A model generated the notes under the pieces. The model was given only the letters and a program-made list of their open reading frames with translations. It was not told the DNA's origin and ran no database searches. Source: JADJNW01 sp964517145 (GTDB taxonomy: Bacteria; Bacteroidota; Bacteroidia; Chitinophagales; Saprospiraceae). From it: DNA of 21,283 nt. The stretch spans positions 1-21,283 of the forward strand of contig CAZFBN010000096.1 in NCBI GenBank assembly GCA_964517145.1. Direction: 5' to 3'. The first letter of the stretch is position 1; each line of letters starts with the position of its first letter. A program made the translations under genes and the position numbers. Of the stretch, positions 14,377-21,283 are shown piece by piece.

Positions 14377-15417
14377 TTACTCAATTTCTAAATCTGGAAA
14401 AAGACTTTGGTTTCTTAGCTTCGGCACTACTCCTAAATGCTTGTACGCCTTCTCCGTTGCTTCGCGCCCGCGCGGCGTTCGCTGAATGTAGCCTTCCATG
14501 ATAAGAAACGGCTCGTGTACTTCCTCAATCGTGCCCGCTTCCTCCCCTACTGCGGTGGCAATGGTGGTTAGTCCGACCGGTCCTCCTTTAAATTTATGAA
14601 TGATCGTGGCTAAAATACGATTGTCCATTTCATCCAACCCATGCTCATCCACGTTCAATGCGGTCAATCCATATTTTGCAATTTCGTCATCAATGGTGCC
14701 ATCTCCTTTGATTTGGGCAAAATCCCGAATTCTGCGCAGCAAGGCATTCGCAATACGCGGCGTACCACGACTTCTACGGGCAATTTCATGCGCTCCGCTA
14801 TCGGTGATCGGCACTTTTATAATATCGGCAGAGCGTTTAATGATGCGTTCGAGCGTTGGCACATCATAATAATCCAGTAAGCAATTGATACCAAATCGTG
14901 CCCGCATCGGTGCTGTGAGCAAGCCCATGCGTGTGGTCGCACCGACGAGGGTAAACGGATTTAAAGAAATTTGAATACTGCGTGCGCTCGGTCCACTGTC
15001 AATCATGATGTCAATGCGGTAATCTTCCATCGCCGAATATAAATATTCTTCCACAACGGTATTCAATCGGTGAATTTCATCAATAAACAACACATCGCCT
15101 TCTTCCAGATTGGTGAGCAAACCCGCCAGATCGCCCGGTTTTTCTAGCACTGGTCCCGACGTCATTTTCAAATTAGCACCCAATTCCATCGAAATGATAT
15201 GCGACAAAGTCGTTTTACCCAAGCCGGGCGGTCCGTGCAGCAGCACATGATCCAATGCCTCGCCGCGTTGCTTCGCAGCGGCAATGAATATTTTCAAATT
15301 CTCCACGATCTTCGGCTGTCCGCTAAAATCTTCGAGCGCTTTCGGTCGTAGGGATTTCTCTATTTGTTGTTCTTCCGTATTTTGCAATTTGCCACTGGCA
15401 TCTAATATCGGGTTCAT
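14377..15417 (-). CDS. ruvB: Holliday junction branch migration ATPase RuvB
   Basis: AAA+ motor of the RuvAB complex that drives branch migration of Holliday junctions in recombinational repair. The 346 residues show the LRPKALEDFSGQ entry motif, Walker A GPPGLGKTT (62-70), Walker B LFIDEIHRL with Asp113/Glu114, sensor GATTR (159-163), and the MRARFG segment with the arginine finger at about Arg174. A C-terminal winged-helix region contains GGPVGLTTIATAVGEE and the final IQRTPRGREAT. Length is normal. The gene lies 35 bases downstream of the LprI-like gene on the same strand and may share its transcript. ruvA and ruvC are not in the window, as often in Bacteroidota. Assignment is certain. Confidence 0.98.
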   Translation of the reverse strand: MNPILDASGKLQNTEEQQIEKSLRPKALEDFSGQPKIVENLKIFIAAAKQRGEALDHVLLHGPPGLGKTTLSHIISMELGANLKMTSGPVLEKPGDLAGLLTNLEEGDVLFIDEIHRLNTVVEEYLYSAMEDYRIDIMIDSGPSARSIQISLNPFTLVGATTRMGLLTAPMRARFGINCLLDYYDVPTLERIIKRSADIIKVPITDSGAHEIARRSRGTPRIANALLRRIRDFAQIKGDGTIDDEIAKYGLTALNVDEHGLDEMDNRILATIIHKFKGGPVGLTTIATAVGEEAGTIEEVHEPFLIMEGYIQRTPRGREATEKAYKHLGVVPKLRNQSLFPDLEIE

Positions 15418-15452
15418 TTAACTATTTCGAGTTTGGAGTGAGTATAAAGCTT

Positions 15453-15881
15453 TTATCTAGCCTTAGTTAAAAGTTCACAGTATGATTTTAATTCCAACGT
15501 TCGTTGTTTTACAATCTCAACTTGTCTATTAACAGCCATCGGTCGATACATAGTACCTTCTAGGTTTATACAAACTCCGTCAAAAAAATTAGCTTCGTTA
15601 TCTCTATAAATTATCCAGCTTTTCTGGGATTTCATAAGGTTTTCTTTCTCATCTGCTTTAAGCTGATTAATAAGTAATTTATAATATTTATTCAACTCGG
15701 CATCCCATAAGTCATAAGCTTTTTGAGCACAGCCAATCATGCCAGCAGTAGTTTGCCCATTTTTTGATGCTAAACACTTCTCATATTGAATATCAATTGG
15801 ATGTTTTTTTGTTTGTGTCCATCCTTGTAAAGAAATTAAGATCAGCAAGTTAACTAAAAATAATTTAGTAAATATTTTCAT
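15453..15881 (-). CDS. Exported LprI/DUF1311-like protein (possible lysozyme inhibitor)
   Basis: A small exported protein of 142 residues. The signal peptide is cleaved near WTQ (residues 21-23). The mature domain fits the DUF1311/LprI pattern: a helical segment with GMIGCAQKAYDLWDAELNKYY, followed by LMKSQKSWIIYRDNEANF and a GT-containing C-terminal part. Four cysteines (36, 51, 104, 135) could form two disulfides, as expected for a periplasmic protein. LprI of Mycobacterium inhibits lysozyme, but many family members are uncharacterised, so that role is only possible here. It lies between the antitoxin-like gene (57 bases upstream) and ruvB (35 bases downstream), all on the minus strand. The chance of a shared transcript is moderate and no functional link is evident. 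Confidence 0.78.
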   Translation of the reverse strand: MKIFTKLFLVNLLILISLQGWTQTKKHPIDIQYEKCLASKNGQTTAGMIGCAQKAYDLWDAELNKYYKLLINQLKADEKENLMKSQKSWIIYRDNEANFFDGVCINLEGTMYRPMAVNRQVEIVKQRTLELKSYCELLTKAR

Positions 15882-15938
15882 TTTTTTACACCTTTAATAA
15901 GTAAAAATAAGTATTGGTATCGAAAAGATAATACATGA

Positions 15939-16214
15939 CTAAATCATTTTCAATAAATCTTCAATTGGCTCTTCAATATCGATCTCTTTAATGATGTGTT
16001 CTAGCCGTTCTTTATTGGGCCCGTCATATTGTTGTTCTTTTATCAAATCGTTTACCGAAAGTGTTTTGCGCATGGGTTTAATGAGTTGCAACATTTGTTC
16101 CCTTTGTTCATCAGCCAGTACTGCAAAAATATCTTCTAAATACTTCAATACTGCATCACTTTCAATGTGCGTAATCTGATTGATTAATTTATATTTACGA
16201 GCTTCTAAAGTCAT
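15939..16214 (-). CDS. Antitoxin-like small protein without visible toxin partner
   Basis: A soluble, strongly helical protein of 91 residues with no signal peptide. The N-terminal segment (EARKYKLINQITHIES, then VLKYLEDIF) resembles the short helical start of many antitoxins paired with RelE- or PIN-type toxins. The C-terminal half contains KTLSVNDLIKEQQYDGPNKE and ends in a DIEEPIEDLLKM segment. I recall similar tails in uncharacterised Bacteroidota and cyanobacterial proteins next to PIN-domain genes, but cannot verify this. Here the gene directly downstream encodes an exported LprI-like protein and no toxin is visible on either strand. It is either an orphan antitoxin or a protein of another function. 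The open frame looks real from its clear composition; the functional call is tentative. Confidence 0.65.
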   Translation of the reverse strand: MTLEARKYKLINQITHIESDAVLKYLEDIFAVLADEQREQMLQLIKPMRKTLSVNDLIKEQQYDGPNKERLEHIIKEIDIEEPIEDLLKMI

Positions 16215-16291
16215 ATCTAATTTTGTTCATTAATTTTTTAAAAATCCCCGCTTCAACTCCTAGCCAAAGAATTTTTCAGCGGCATCAAAAA

Positions 16292-16322
16292 GTCTGGCGT
16301 CTGGCATCCTATCATCTGGCAT
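16292..16322 (+). repeat. 31-bp repeat flanking icd, upstream copy
   Basis: A tract of TCTGGCATC-like words whose reverse complement matches 17712-17742, just after icd, at 26 of 31 positions. The two copies are therefore inverted relative to each other and bracket icd. It lies upstream of the proposed -7 element, so it is not expected to be in the icd transcript. Confidence 0.6.
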
Positions 16323-16384
16323 CTTTTTAACAAAATTTCCTTCTAAAAACCTACGTTCCAACCGCCAAAAAACGAATAAATTAC

Positions 16385-16392
16385 TACATTTG
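16385..16392 (+). promoter_or_regulatory. Probable -7 element of the icd promoter
   Basis: TACATTTG is an exact match to the Bacteroidota TAnnTTTG element. No good TTG -33 box lies at the usual distance; only a TTC at 16356-16358 is nearby, 26 bases away. Transcription would begin around 16399, about 64 bases before the ATG at 16463. It therefore runs through an in-frame TTG at 16418 that is not needed as a start. Confidence 0.45.
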
Positions 16393-16462
16393 CGTACTTT
16401 TTTGCGAAAATTTCGCTTTGCCCTATTGTCTAACCAAGATTCTAACAAAATACAATAAAAAA

Positions 16463-17707
16463 ATGAGTGGTACAAAAGTAAAAATTGAAAACGGCAAGTT
16501 GGTCGTGCCAAATGATCCCATCATTCCATTTATTGAAGGCGACGGTACGGGTCCCGATATTTGGGCGGCTTCCGTCAGGGTCTTTGATGCAGCAGTAGAA
16601 AAAGCGTATGGTGGCGAGCGTAAAATCGAGTGGACGGAAGTATTGGCGGGTGAAAAAGCATTTAACCAAACGGGTAGCTGGCTGCCGGATGAAACCATTG
16701 AAAAAATTAAGGATTGTCTGATCGCTATAAAAGGTCCACTCACCACGCCGGTGGGCGGTGGTATTCGTTCGTTGAATGTAGCGGTGCGTCAGTTGCTGGA
16801 TTTGTACGCTTGTGTGCGTCCGGTGCGTTATTTCGACGGCGTGCCTAGCCCTGTGAAGCATCCGGAGCAGGTGAATATGGTGATTTATCGCGAAAATACA
16901 GAAGATATCTACGCAGGTATTGATTTTAAAGCAGGTACGGAAAAGGCGATGAAGACTTTGGAATTCCTGCAAAGCAATTTCCCGGAAGAATTCAAAAAAA
17001 TCCGCTTCGGTTCAGAGACAATGGCAGAAGTAGGCGTTGGTTTCAAGCCGGTGAGCAAGTCTGGTACAGAGCGACTGGTGCGTTCGGCGATTGAATACGC
17101 CATTGCGCAGAATCGCAAGAGCCTTACCCTCGTGCACAAGGGCAATATTATGAAATATACCGAAGGTGCCTTCATGGAATGGGGCTATGATTTGTTGAAG
17201 CGCGAGTATGGCGCGGTGGAAATTGACGGTGGTCCTTGGTGCAAACTGAATAATCCGAATACAGGTCAGGAAATTATTATCAAAGATGCTATTGCAGATA
17301 TTACACTCCAGCAAGTATTGACGCGTCCTTCCGAATTTGACGTGATTGCTACCTTGAACCTCAATGGTGACTACCTTTCTGACGCGCTGGCGGCGCAAGT
17401 GGGCGGTATTGGTATCGCTCCAGGCGCAAATATCAACTATATGACCGGTCATGCCGTGTTTGAAGCGACGCACGGTACGGCTCCGAAGTATGCGAACCTC
17501 GATAAGGTGAACCCAAGCTCCGTAATCCTCTCTGGTGTGATGATGTTTGAATACATGGGCTGGCAAGAGGTCGCCGATATGATTATCAACGGCATCGAAA
17601 AGAGCATTTCCGCTAAGCGCGTGACTTATGACTTCGCGCGACTGATGGATGGCGCAACGGAAATTAAGTGTTCGGAGTTTGGTGACGAGATTATTAAGAA
17701 TATGTAA
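16463..17707 (+). CDS. icd: NADP-dependent isocitrate dehydrogenase
   Basis: Tricarboxylic-acid-cycle enzyme that oxidatively decarboxylates isocitrate to 2-oxoglutarate with NADP, acting as a dimer in the cytosol. From ATG 16463 the product has 414 residues, nearly the length of the E. coli enzyme (416). It begins MSGTKVKIENGKLVVPNDP. Visible motifs are the FIEGDGTGPDIW entry, the substrate loop GGIRSLNVAVRQ with Ser103 (the residue phosphorylated by AceK in E. coli), SGTERLVRSAIEYAI, and LNGDYLSDALAAQVGG. The cofactor stretch EATHGTAPKYANLDKVNP has a Lys-Tyr pair that indicates NADP rather than NAD. A longer reading from TTG 16418 is rejected because it adds an atypical N-terminus. It stands alone with its own terminator. 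Confidence 0.97.
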   Translation: MSGTKVKIENGKLVVPNDPIIPFIEGDGTGPDIWAASVRVFDAAVEKAYGGERKIEWTEVLAGEKAFNQTGSWLPDETIEKIKDCLIAIKGPLTTPVGGGIRSLNVAVRQLLDLYACVRPVRYFDGVPSPVKHPEQVNMVIYRENTEDIYAGIDFKAGTEKAMKTLEFLQSNFPEEFKKIRFGSETMAEVGVGFKPVSKSGTERLVRSAIEYAIAQNRKSLTLVHKGNIMKYTEGAFMEWGYDLLKREYGAVEIDGGPWCKLNNPNTGQEIIIKDAIADITLQQVLTRPSEFDVIATLNLNGDYLSDALAAQVGGIGIAPGANINYMTGHAVFEATHGTAPKYANLDKVNPSSVILSGVMMFEYMGWQEVADMIINGIEKSISAKRVTYDFARLMDGATEIKCSEFGDEIIKNM

Positions 17708-17711
17708 GGAG

Positions 17712-17742
17712 ATACCAGATTAGAAGATGCCAGATGCCAGAC
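17712..17742 (-). repeat. 31-bp repeat flanking icd, downstream copy
   Basis: This is a run of GATGCCAGA-like words starting four bases after the icd stop codon. It is an inverted copy of 16292-16322 (26 of 31 identical). It would be part of the icd 3' untranslated region, ahead of the terminator. Confidence 0.6.
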
Positions 17743-17775
17743 TACACGTGGCGCATGGCAATTTCCTCTTCTCAT

Positions 17776-17823
17776 AAAGCCCGGCGGTGCATTCACTTTG
17801 GTGGAGCATCGTCGGGCTTTTTT
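17776..17823 (+). terminator. Intrinsic terminator of icd
   Basis: AAAGCCCGGCGGTGC (17776-17790) pairs with GCATCGTCGGGCTTT (17806-17820) over 15 bp, with two G-U pairs, around a 15-base loop. Six T residues follow. It lies about 70 bases after the stop codon. Confidence 0.9.
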
Positions 17824-17899
17824 ATTTGAACCTCCCTTTTTGCAAAAGCAAAGTGGCTCTTAGGTTGTGTAACGGCGTGCTTTAGCCGCTGCCCCACCC

Positions 17900-18193
17900 T
17901 CTTTGGTCGTGCAAAATGCCTATTGGGTTAAGCAAAATGTCAATTTGTTAAAGCAACCTATTTATTGGGTCATGCAAAGTGCCTGTTGGGTCATGCAAAG
18001 CGTCTATTGGGTCGTACAAAATGTCAATTAAATCAGGTAAAATGTTTATTGGGTCGGGAAAAGTGGCTATTAAGTCAAGCATTCTGTTTATTTGCTAAAA
18101 CAAAGCATCAATTGGGTCGAGCAACAGGTCTATCAAGCAAAACCATGTATCAATTAGGTTAGGCAACATGCTCATTTGCTCTTACCACTTATT
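17900..18193. repeat. 14-unit degenerate tandem array with 21-bp period
   Basis: The sequence divides without any insertion or deletion into 14 consecutive units of exactly 21 bases. The core is TTGGGTCATGCAAAATG. Units 4-6 (17963-18025) are closest to consensus; later units (18089 on) are strongly diverged. The array fills the space between the icd terminator and the 3' end of the convergent serine hydrolase gene. In one frame units 4-13 stay open as a heptad peptide (17965-18162, like LGHAKRL repeated), but that frame lacks a convincing start. The array is not a CRISPR array: there are no spacers. Confidence 0.85.
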
Positions 18194-18212
18194 TCTTTTG
18201 TAAAGAGAGACC

Positions 18213-19436
18213 TCATTTTTTCATTGCCGCCAGCACTCGCTGCACCAACCCATCCTTCTGATCATTTTTAATCCACCTGGCTACGATGACTAAGTCGTTT
18301 TCAGGATCAACATACACCATATTTGTACCGTTCCCCAGGTGGAAAAAGGCAGTTTCGGGAGCGCTCGGCATTTCTTTTTTGCCTGTATTTAAAAACCAGT
18401 TCATAAATCCATAGCTGGTATTGGCTGTGGTAGGCGTGAGCGCCATTTTGACCCAGTTTTCGGAGAGGAGTTGTTTGTCCTGCCACTTGCCGCGCCGCAA
18501 GGTCAAGTATCCAAAACGCGCCATGTCTCTTGCATTGATAAACATACCGCCACCCCAATGACCACCGCCGCCAACCGCCTGCATCATTTGCCCATCGATA
18601 ATTACCCAGGAGTTGTCATAACCCATCCAGCGCCAGCTCGGCGACGCACCGATGGGATCCATGATGTTTTCTTTCAAAACCTGCGGCAATGGCTTGCGCC
18701 ATACATTCAGCGCAGCCAGGGCAAGCACGTTCACGCGCACATCGTTGTATTCGTATTCGGTTCCGGGTTCTTTCAGCTCGCAGGGATTCCACTTTGTCAC
18801 GTCCCGATCAGGACGGTCTGCCCAATCCGGTTTGCCCCACAAGATGCCTTCCCAGTTACTGGTCTGGCGTAGAAGATGATCCCAGGTTATTTTACGATTA
18901 TGTTCCGTTGCAAATAAATCCATCGTCTGCGGTTCACCGATGCGAGCGGCTCGGAAATCGCCGGAAGTGGGTTCTATGGTGACAATGGGCGCCATGTAAG
19001 TGTAAACCTTGTCATTCACATTTTGAATTAAGCCTTTATCAAAAGCCAAGCCCACCGTGGTAGAGAGAAAACTCTTGGTCACGCTGAACGTCATGTCCAC
19101 GCGCTGCACGTCACCCCATTCCGCCACGATGTAGCCCTTGTAAACGATCATGCCAGCGGCTGCTCCGCGCTCCTTGAAAGGTCCTGCACCGGCATCGAAG
19201 GGTTCCCGTCCAAAACTTTGGTAATGTGCAACTTCCAGATTCTTGGGTGTAGTGCTTTCCTGGGCTATCGCAAAGTCAATGGCTTCCTGAATTTTAGCAG
19301 GATTCATGCCCATTTGCTCTGGTGAGCGGCGTTCCCAGGCATCCCCGGCGGGAGGATAATAAATGGCGTTAGATTTTTGCGCAAAAGAGGCTATGGTAAA
19401 ACAAAGGTATAGGCTTACAAGGCAAAGATGCTTCAT
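18213..19436 (-). CDS. Exported beta-lactamase-fold serine hydrolase
   Basis: An exported enzyme of 407 residues in the class C beta-lactamase/penicillin-binding-protein fold family. Most chromosomal members are esterases or peptidases, not resistance enzymes. The signal peptide (MKHLCLVSLYLCFTIASFAQ) is cleaved near residue 20. The catalytic SxxK motif is SVTK (Ser118, Lys121). A tyrosine motif EYEYND (Tyr228-Asn231) precedes VNVLALAALN, and the third box is HLG (His366-Gly368) in place of KTG. Tryptophan-rich stretches around GGGGHWGGGMF shape the pocket. An in-frame ATG at 19568 would add 44 residues ahead of the signal peptide and is rejected. A TATTTTTG -7-like box lies at 19494-19501 on this strand without a good -33 element. 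Its substrate cannot be told. It is probably monocistronic. Confidence 0.88.
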   Translation of the reverse strand: MKHLCLVSLYLCFTIASFAQKSNAIYYPPAGDAWERRSPEQMGMNPAKIQEAIDFAIAQESTTPKNLEVAHYQSFGREPFDAGAGPFKERGAAAGMIVYKGYIVAEWGDVQRVDMTFSVTKSFLSTTVGLAFDKGLIQNVNDKVYTYMAPIVTIEPTSGDFRAARIGEPQTMDLFATEHNRKITWDHLLRQTSNWEGILWGKPDWADRPDRDVTKWNPCELKEPGTEYEYNDVRVNVLALAALNVWRKPLPQVLKENIMDPIGASPSWRWMGYDNSWVIIDGQMMQAVGGGGHWGGGMFINARDMARFGYLTLRRGKWQDKQLLSENWVKMALTPTTANTSYGFMNWFLNTGKKEMPSAPETAFFHLGNGTNMVYVDPENDLVIVARWIKNDQKDGLVQRVLAAMKK

Positions 19437-19649
19437 ATTAACTTTTTGGATTGGACAATTGAGAAACGATGTATTTTCCAAAGAATAAAAGGTCAAAAAT
19501 AGGTTTGCTTTTAGTAAAATAAATCTTTTCAATATTACTTTTCTTTTAAATAAATGCTGATGAGTCATTTACAGCATCTTTTGCTCGACACTTGTAAATC
19601 TAGCAGTATTCTTCACTTTTATCAGCGTTTTTTAAGAAGCAATAGCAAT

Positions 19650-19693
19650 GAGTGAATACGATTTTGTAAATTTTTCAGATTTGCGAAATCTAA
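19650..19693 (+). repeat. Dispersed 44-bp hairpin repeat, copy B
   Basis: It matches 911-954 at 37 of 44 positions. GATTTTG (19660-19666) pairs with CGAAATC (19684-19690) with one G-U pair, preserving the stem of copy A. It lies in the 315-base gap between the serine hydrolase start and the folC end, downstream of folC. The rest of the gap is AT-rich with no gene seen. Confidence 0.7.
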
Positions 19694-19751
19694 GTAAAAA
19701 CTTGATAATTTTATTCACAACAATTAATAATCAGCAATAAAGAATTACCAA

Positions 19752-21050
19752 TCAGATCACTTCCGCCACCACAAAAATACTGCCGCCTACAAAAATCAAA
19801 TCCTCCGGTTGCGCGTGGCGTTTGGCAGCCTGGAAGGCATTTTTAACAGAGGAATACGCTTTGCCTTTCAAATTATAATTTGCTGCCCGTGCTTTCAATT
19901 CTTTAGCGTCTAAACCGCGCGGAATGTCAGCTTTCGCAAAATAATACGTCGCATCTTTTGGCAACATGTCAAACATTTTACTAAAATCTTTATCGCTCAC
20001 CACGCCCATTACAAAATGTAGTTTTTGGTGCGGAACACGTTGCAACTGATTCATTACCAATCGAATACCACCTTCATTATGCGCACTATCGGCTACGATG
20101 AGCGGATGCTCGCCCAACACCTGCCAACGCCCGATAAATTTGGTCAACTTTTTTAAATCGTGCAAACCCTGCCGGATTTTAGATTCTTGTAAAGGAAAAT
20201 GCGCTTTCAACATTTCAATTGCCTGCAACACTGTTTGAATATTTTTTTCCTGAAAATCGCCGTGCAAATTGGCACGCAAGTTCGGATAAATCAATTCGCC
20301 TTCTTTCCAAATATCAAAAACGGTGTGCGTCAGTAAAGTTTCCTGAATTTTCGCAGTAAAATGCTGATTGGCAAAAGCAATGGGCGCTTGCATTTCTGTA
20401 GCCTTTGCCAAAAAAACCGACTGCGTCTCCGACTGTGTCTCGCCAATAACTACGGGAATGTTATTTTTAATAATGCCTGCCTTTTCTCCGGCAATTTTGG
20501 GCAACGTATCACCCAAAAACTCCATGTGATCGAAGCTGATATTGGTAATTACACTCAGCAGCGGCGTGATGATATTCGTAGAATCGAGGCGTCCGCCCAT
20601 GCCCACTTCGATGACCGCCACATCCACTTTTTGCTGATAAAAATATTCAAAACCCATGGCGACCGCTAGTTCAAAAAAAGAAGGCTGAATGTCCTCCACC
20701 GCTTCCCGAATGCGCTCGGTGAATTGAACCACAAATTTGCGGCTCACGTACTCGCCGTTGATGCGAATGCGCTCCCGAAAATCCTTGTAATGCGGCGAAA
20801 TGTACAAACCCGTCTTCAAACCATGTGCCTGCAAAATGGCGCTCAGCATGTAAGACGTAGAACCCTTGCCATTGGTACCTGCCACGTGGATGGTCTTGAT
20901 TTTATCCTGCGGATTGCCCAAAAATTCGCACAGGCGACGAATATTCGTCAAATCCTTACGGTACGCGCGCGCGCCCTGGCGCTGAAACATCGGTAGATTG
21001 CTAAACAGGTACTCGACCGTTTGCTGGTATTGTTGTTGAAAAATTGCCAT
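19752..21050 (-). CDS. folC: Bifunctional folylpolyglutamate synthase/dihydrofolate synthase
   Basis: Cytosolic Mur-ligase-family enzyme that adds L-glutamate to dihydropteroate and to tetrahydrofolate, using ATP. The 432 residues show the family P-loop HVAGTNGKGST (55-65, with Lys62), the substrate loop ISPHYKDFRERIRING, the VIEVGMGGRLDSTN motif, and SFDHMEFLGDTLPKIAGEKAGI. The C-terminal domain starts at FIGRWQVLGEHP and has DSAHNEGG in place of the DGAHNP seen in Proteobacteria. The end is GGSIFVVAEV. Length is normal for bacterial FolC. Whether it carries both activities is inferred from the family. The ATG at 21050 gives the usual N-terminus. The upstream region (21051-21100) is a degenerate repeat and no promoter was recognised. 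Confidence 0.96.
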   Translation of the reverse strand: MAIFQQQYQQTVEYLFSNLPMFQRQGARAYRKDLTNIRRLCEFLGNPQDKIKTIHVAGTNGKGSTSYMLSAILQAHGLKTGLYISPHYKDFRERIRINGEYVSRKFVVQFTERIREAVEDIQPSFFELAVAMGFEYFYQQKVDVAVIEVGMGGRLDSTNIITPLLSVITNISFDHMEFLGDTLPKIAGEKAGIIKNNIPVVIGETQSETQSVFLAKATEMQAPIAFANQHFTAKIQETLLTHTVFDIWKEGELIYPNLRANLHGDFQEKNIQTVLQAIEMLKAHFPLQESKIRQGLHDLKKLTKFIGRWQVLGEHPLIVADSAHNEGGIRLVMNQLQRVPHQKLHFVMGVVSDKDFSKMFDMLPKDATYYFAKADIPRGLDAKELKARAANYNLKGKAYSSVKNAFQAAKRHAQPEDLIFVGGSIFVVAEVI

Positions 21051-21061
21051 AGAAAAATTTT

Positions 21062-21094
21062 GAAGTCAGCGGTTGGAAGTCAGAAATCAGACAA
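21062..21094. repeat. Second tract of GAAGTCAGA words, upstream of folC
   Basis: Words GAAGTCAG, GGAAGTCAGAAATCAGAC repeat the family seen at 2435-2515. Only one arm is present. It lies 11 bases before the folC start codon on the opposite strand. Confidence 0.5.
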
Positions 21095-21192
21095 CTGAAC
21101 CTGCGTCAGAAACAAAAAAAAGATGGATTTAGGTTCTGAAAAAAGAAATTTCAAAAAATATTTTCCTTACTCGTCGCAAATTGAGTGCAAAG

Positions 21193-21224
21193 AAAAAAGG
21201 GCAGATTGAAAAACCTACCCTTTT
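21193..21224 (-). terminator. Probable terminator of the gene at the right window edge
   Basis: Read on the minus strand, AAAAGGGTAG (21224-21215) pairs with CTGCCCTTTT (21204-21195), with one mismatch, around a short T-rich loop. A further T-run follows toward 21193. It sits about 30 bases after the partial coding end at 21257. Confidence 0.5.
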
Positions 21225-21256
21225 GCAAGCATTATTTTTTTTTGCTGTTTTTTGAA

Positions 21257-21283
21257 TTATTGCACTTTAAATTTATAAGTGAT
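21257..21283 (-). CDS. Possible C-terminal end of a gene cut by the window edge
   Basis: Read on the minus strand from the right edge, the eight codons ITYKFKVQ are followed by TAA. The alternating hydrophobic and charged residues suit a terminal beta strand. A terminator-like hairpin lies just downstream, which supports a real gene end. It is far too short to identify a product. Confidence 0.4.
   Translation of the reverse strand: MTYKFKVQ

Noticed and set aside
16418..16462. Longer N-terminus of icd from TTG 16418
   Set aside because: It adds 15 atypical residues upstream of the normal MSGTK start, and ATG 16463 gives the family's usual length.
16260..16511. 83-codon frame antisense to the icd start
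   Set aside because: It overlaps the icd promoter and coding start and shows no conserved pattern.
17900..18193. CRISPR array
   Set aside because: Units abut each other with a 21-base period and no unique spacers; no cas genes are present.
18213..19568. Antibiotic-resistance beta-lactamase, or a start at 19568
   Set aside because: SVTK and HLG boxes place it in the broad esterase/peptidase group, with no resistance context. The 44 residues before ATG 19436 would bury the signal peptide.

Overview
The window reads as a chromosomal segment of a Bacteroidota bacterium, most likely from the Saprospiria/Chitinophagia side. Three things support this. Two secreted proteins carry type IX secretion (T9SS) C-terminal sorting domains. 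Several promoters match the Bacteroidota pattern TTG-N19-21-TAnnTTTG, and starts lack Shine-Dalgarno sites. The intergenic regions are full of low-complexity degenerate repeats of a kind I associate with this phylum. No phage, insertion sequence or CRISPR array is visible.

Layout: 37-879 is a rhomboid intramembrane protease, followed by a bidirectional terminator shared with a tRNA-Glu(TTC) on the minus strand. 1445-3994 holds the glycolytic pair gapA and pgk, separated by a degenerate inverted tract and a compact GC-rich element with terminal inverted repeats. 4035-5447 (minus) is an unrecognised helical protein. It is divergent from 5668-9943, two T9SS-secreted proteins: one with dockerin-like and cohesin-like modules, and a 1024-residue protein with four PKD domains and ten Kazal-like cysteine repeats. 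10493-13572 is a probable regulatory operon: ECF sigma factor, membrane anti-sigma-like protein with a HEAT-like extracytoplasmic part, and two exported DUF4097-type paralogues. A convergent terminator separates it from the minus-strand run 13634-16214: small outer-membrane barrel protein, ruvB, an LprI/DUF1311-like exported protein and an antitoxin-like small protein. 16463-17707 is icd (NADP isocitrate dehydrogenase). It is followed by a strong terminator and a 14-unit, 21-bp-period degenerate tandem array. 18213-19436 (minus) is an exported beta-lactamase-fold serine hydrolase and 19752-21050 (minus) is folC. The last 27 bases look like the C-terminal end of another minus-strand gene.

The housekeeping genes (gapA, pgk, icd, folC, ruvB, tRNA-Glu) are ordinary. 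The unusual material is (1) the intergenic repeats, which fall into several distinct architectures, including arms of degenerate words around a short central hairpin; and (2) the Kazal/PKD secreted protein, whose repeats alternate between two subtypes. All calls were made by reading; no database search was possible.
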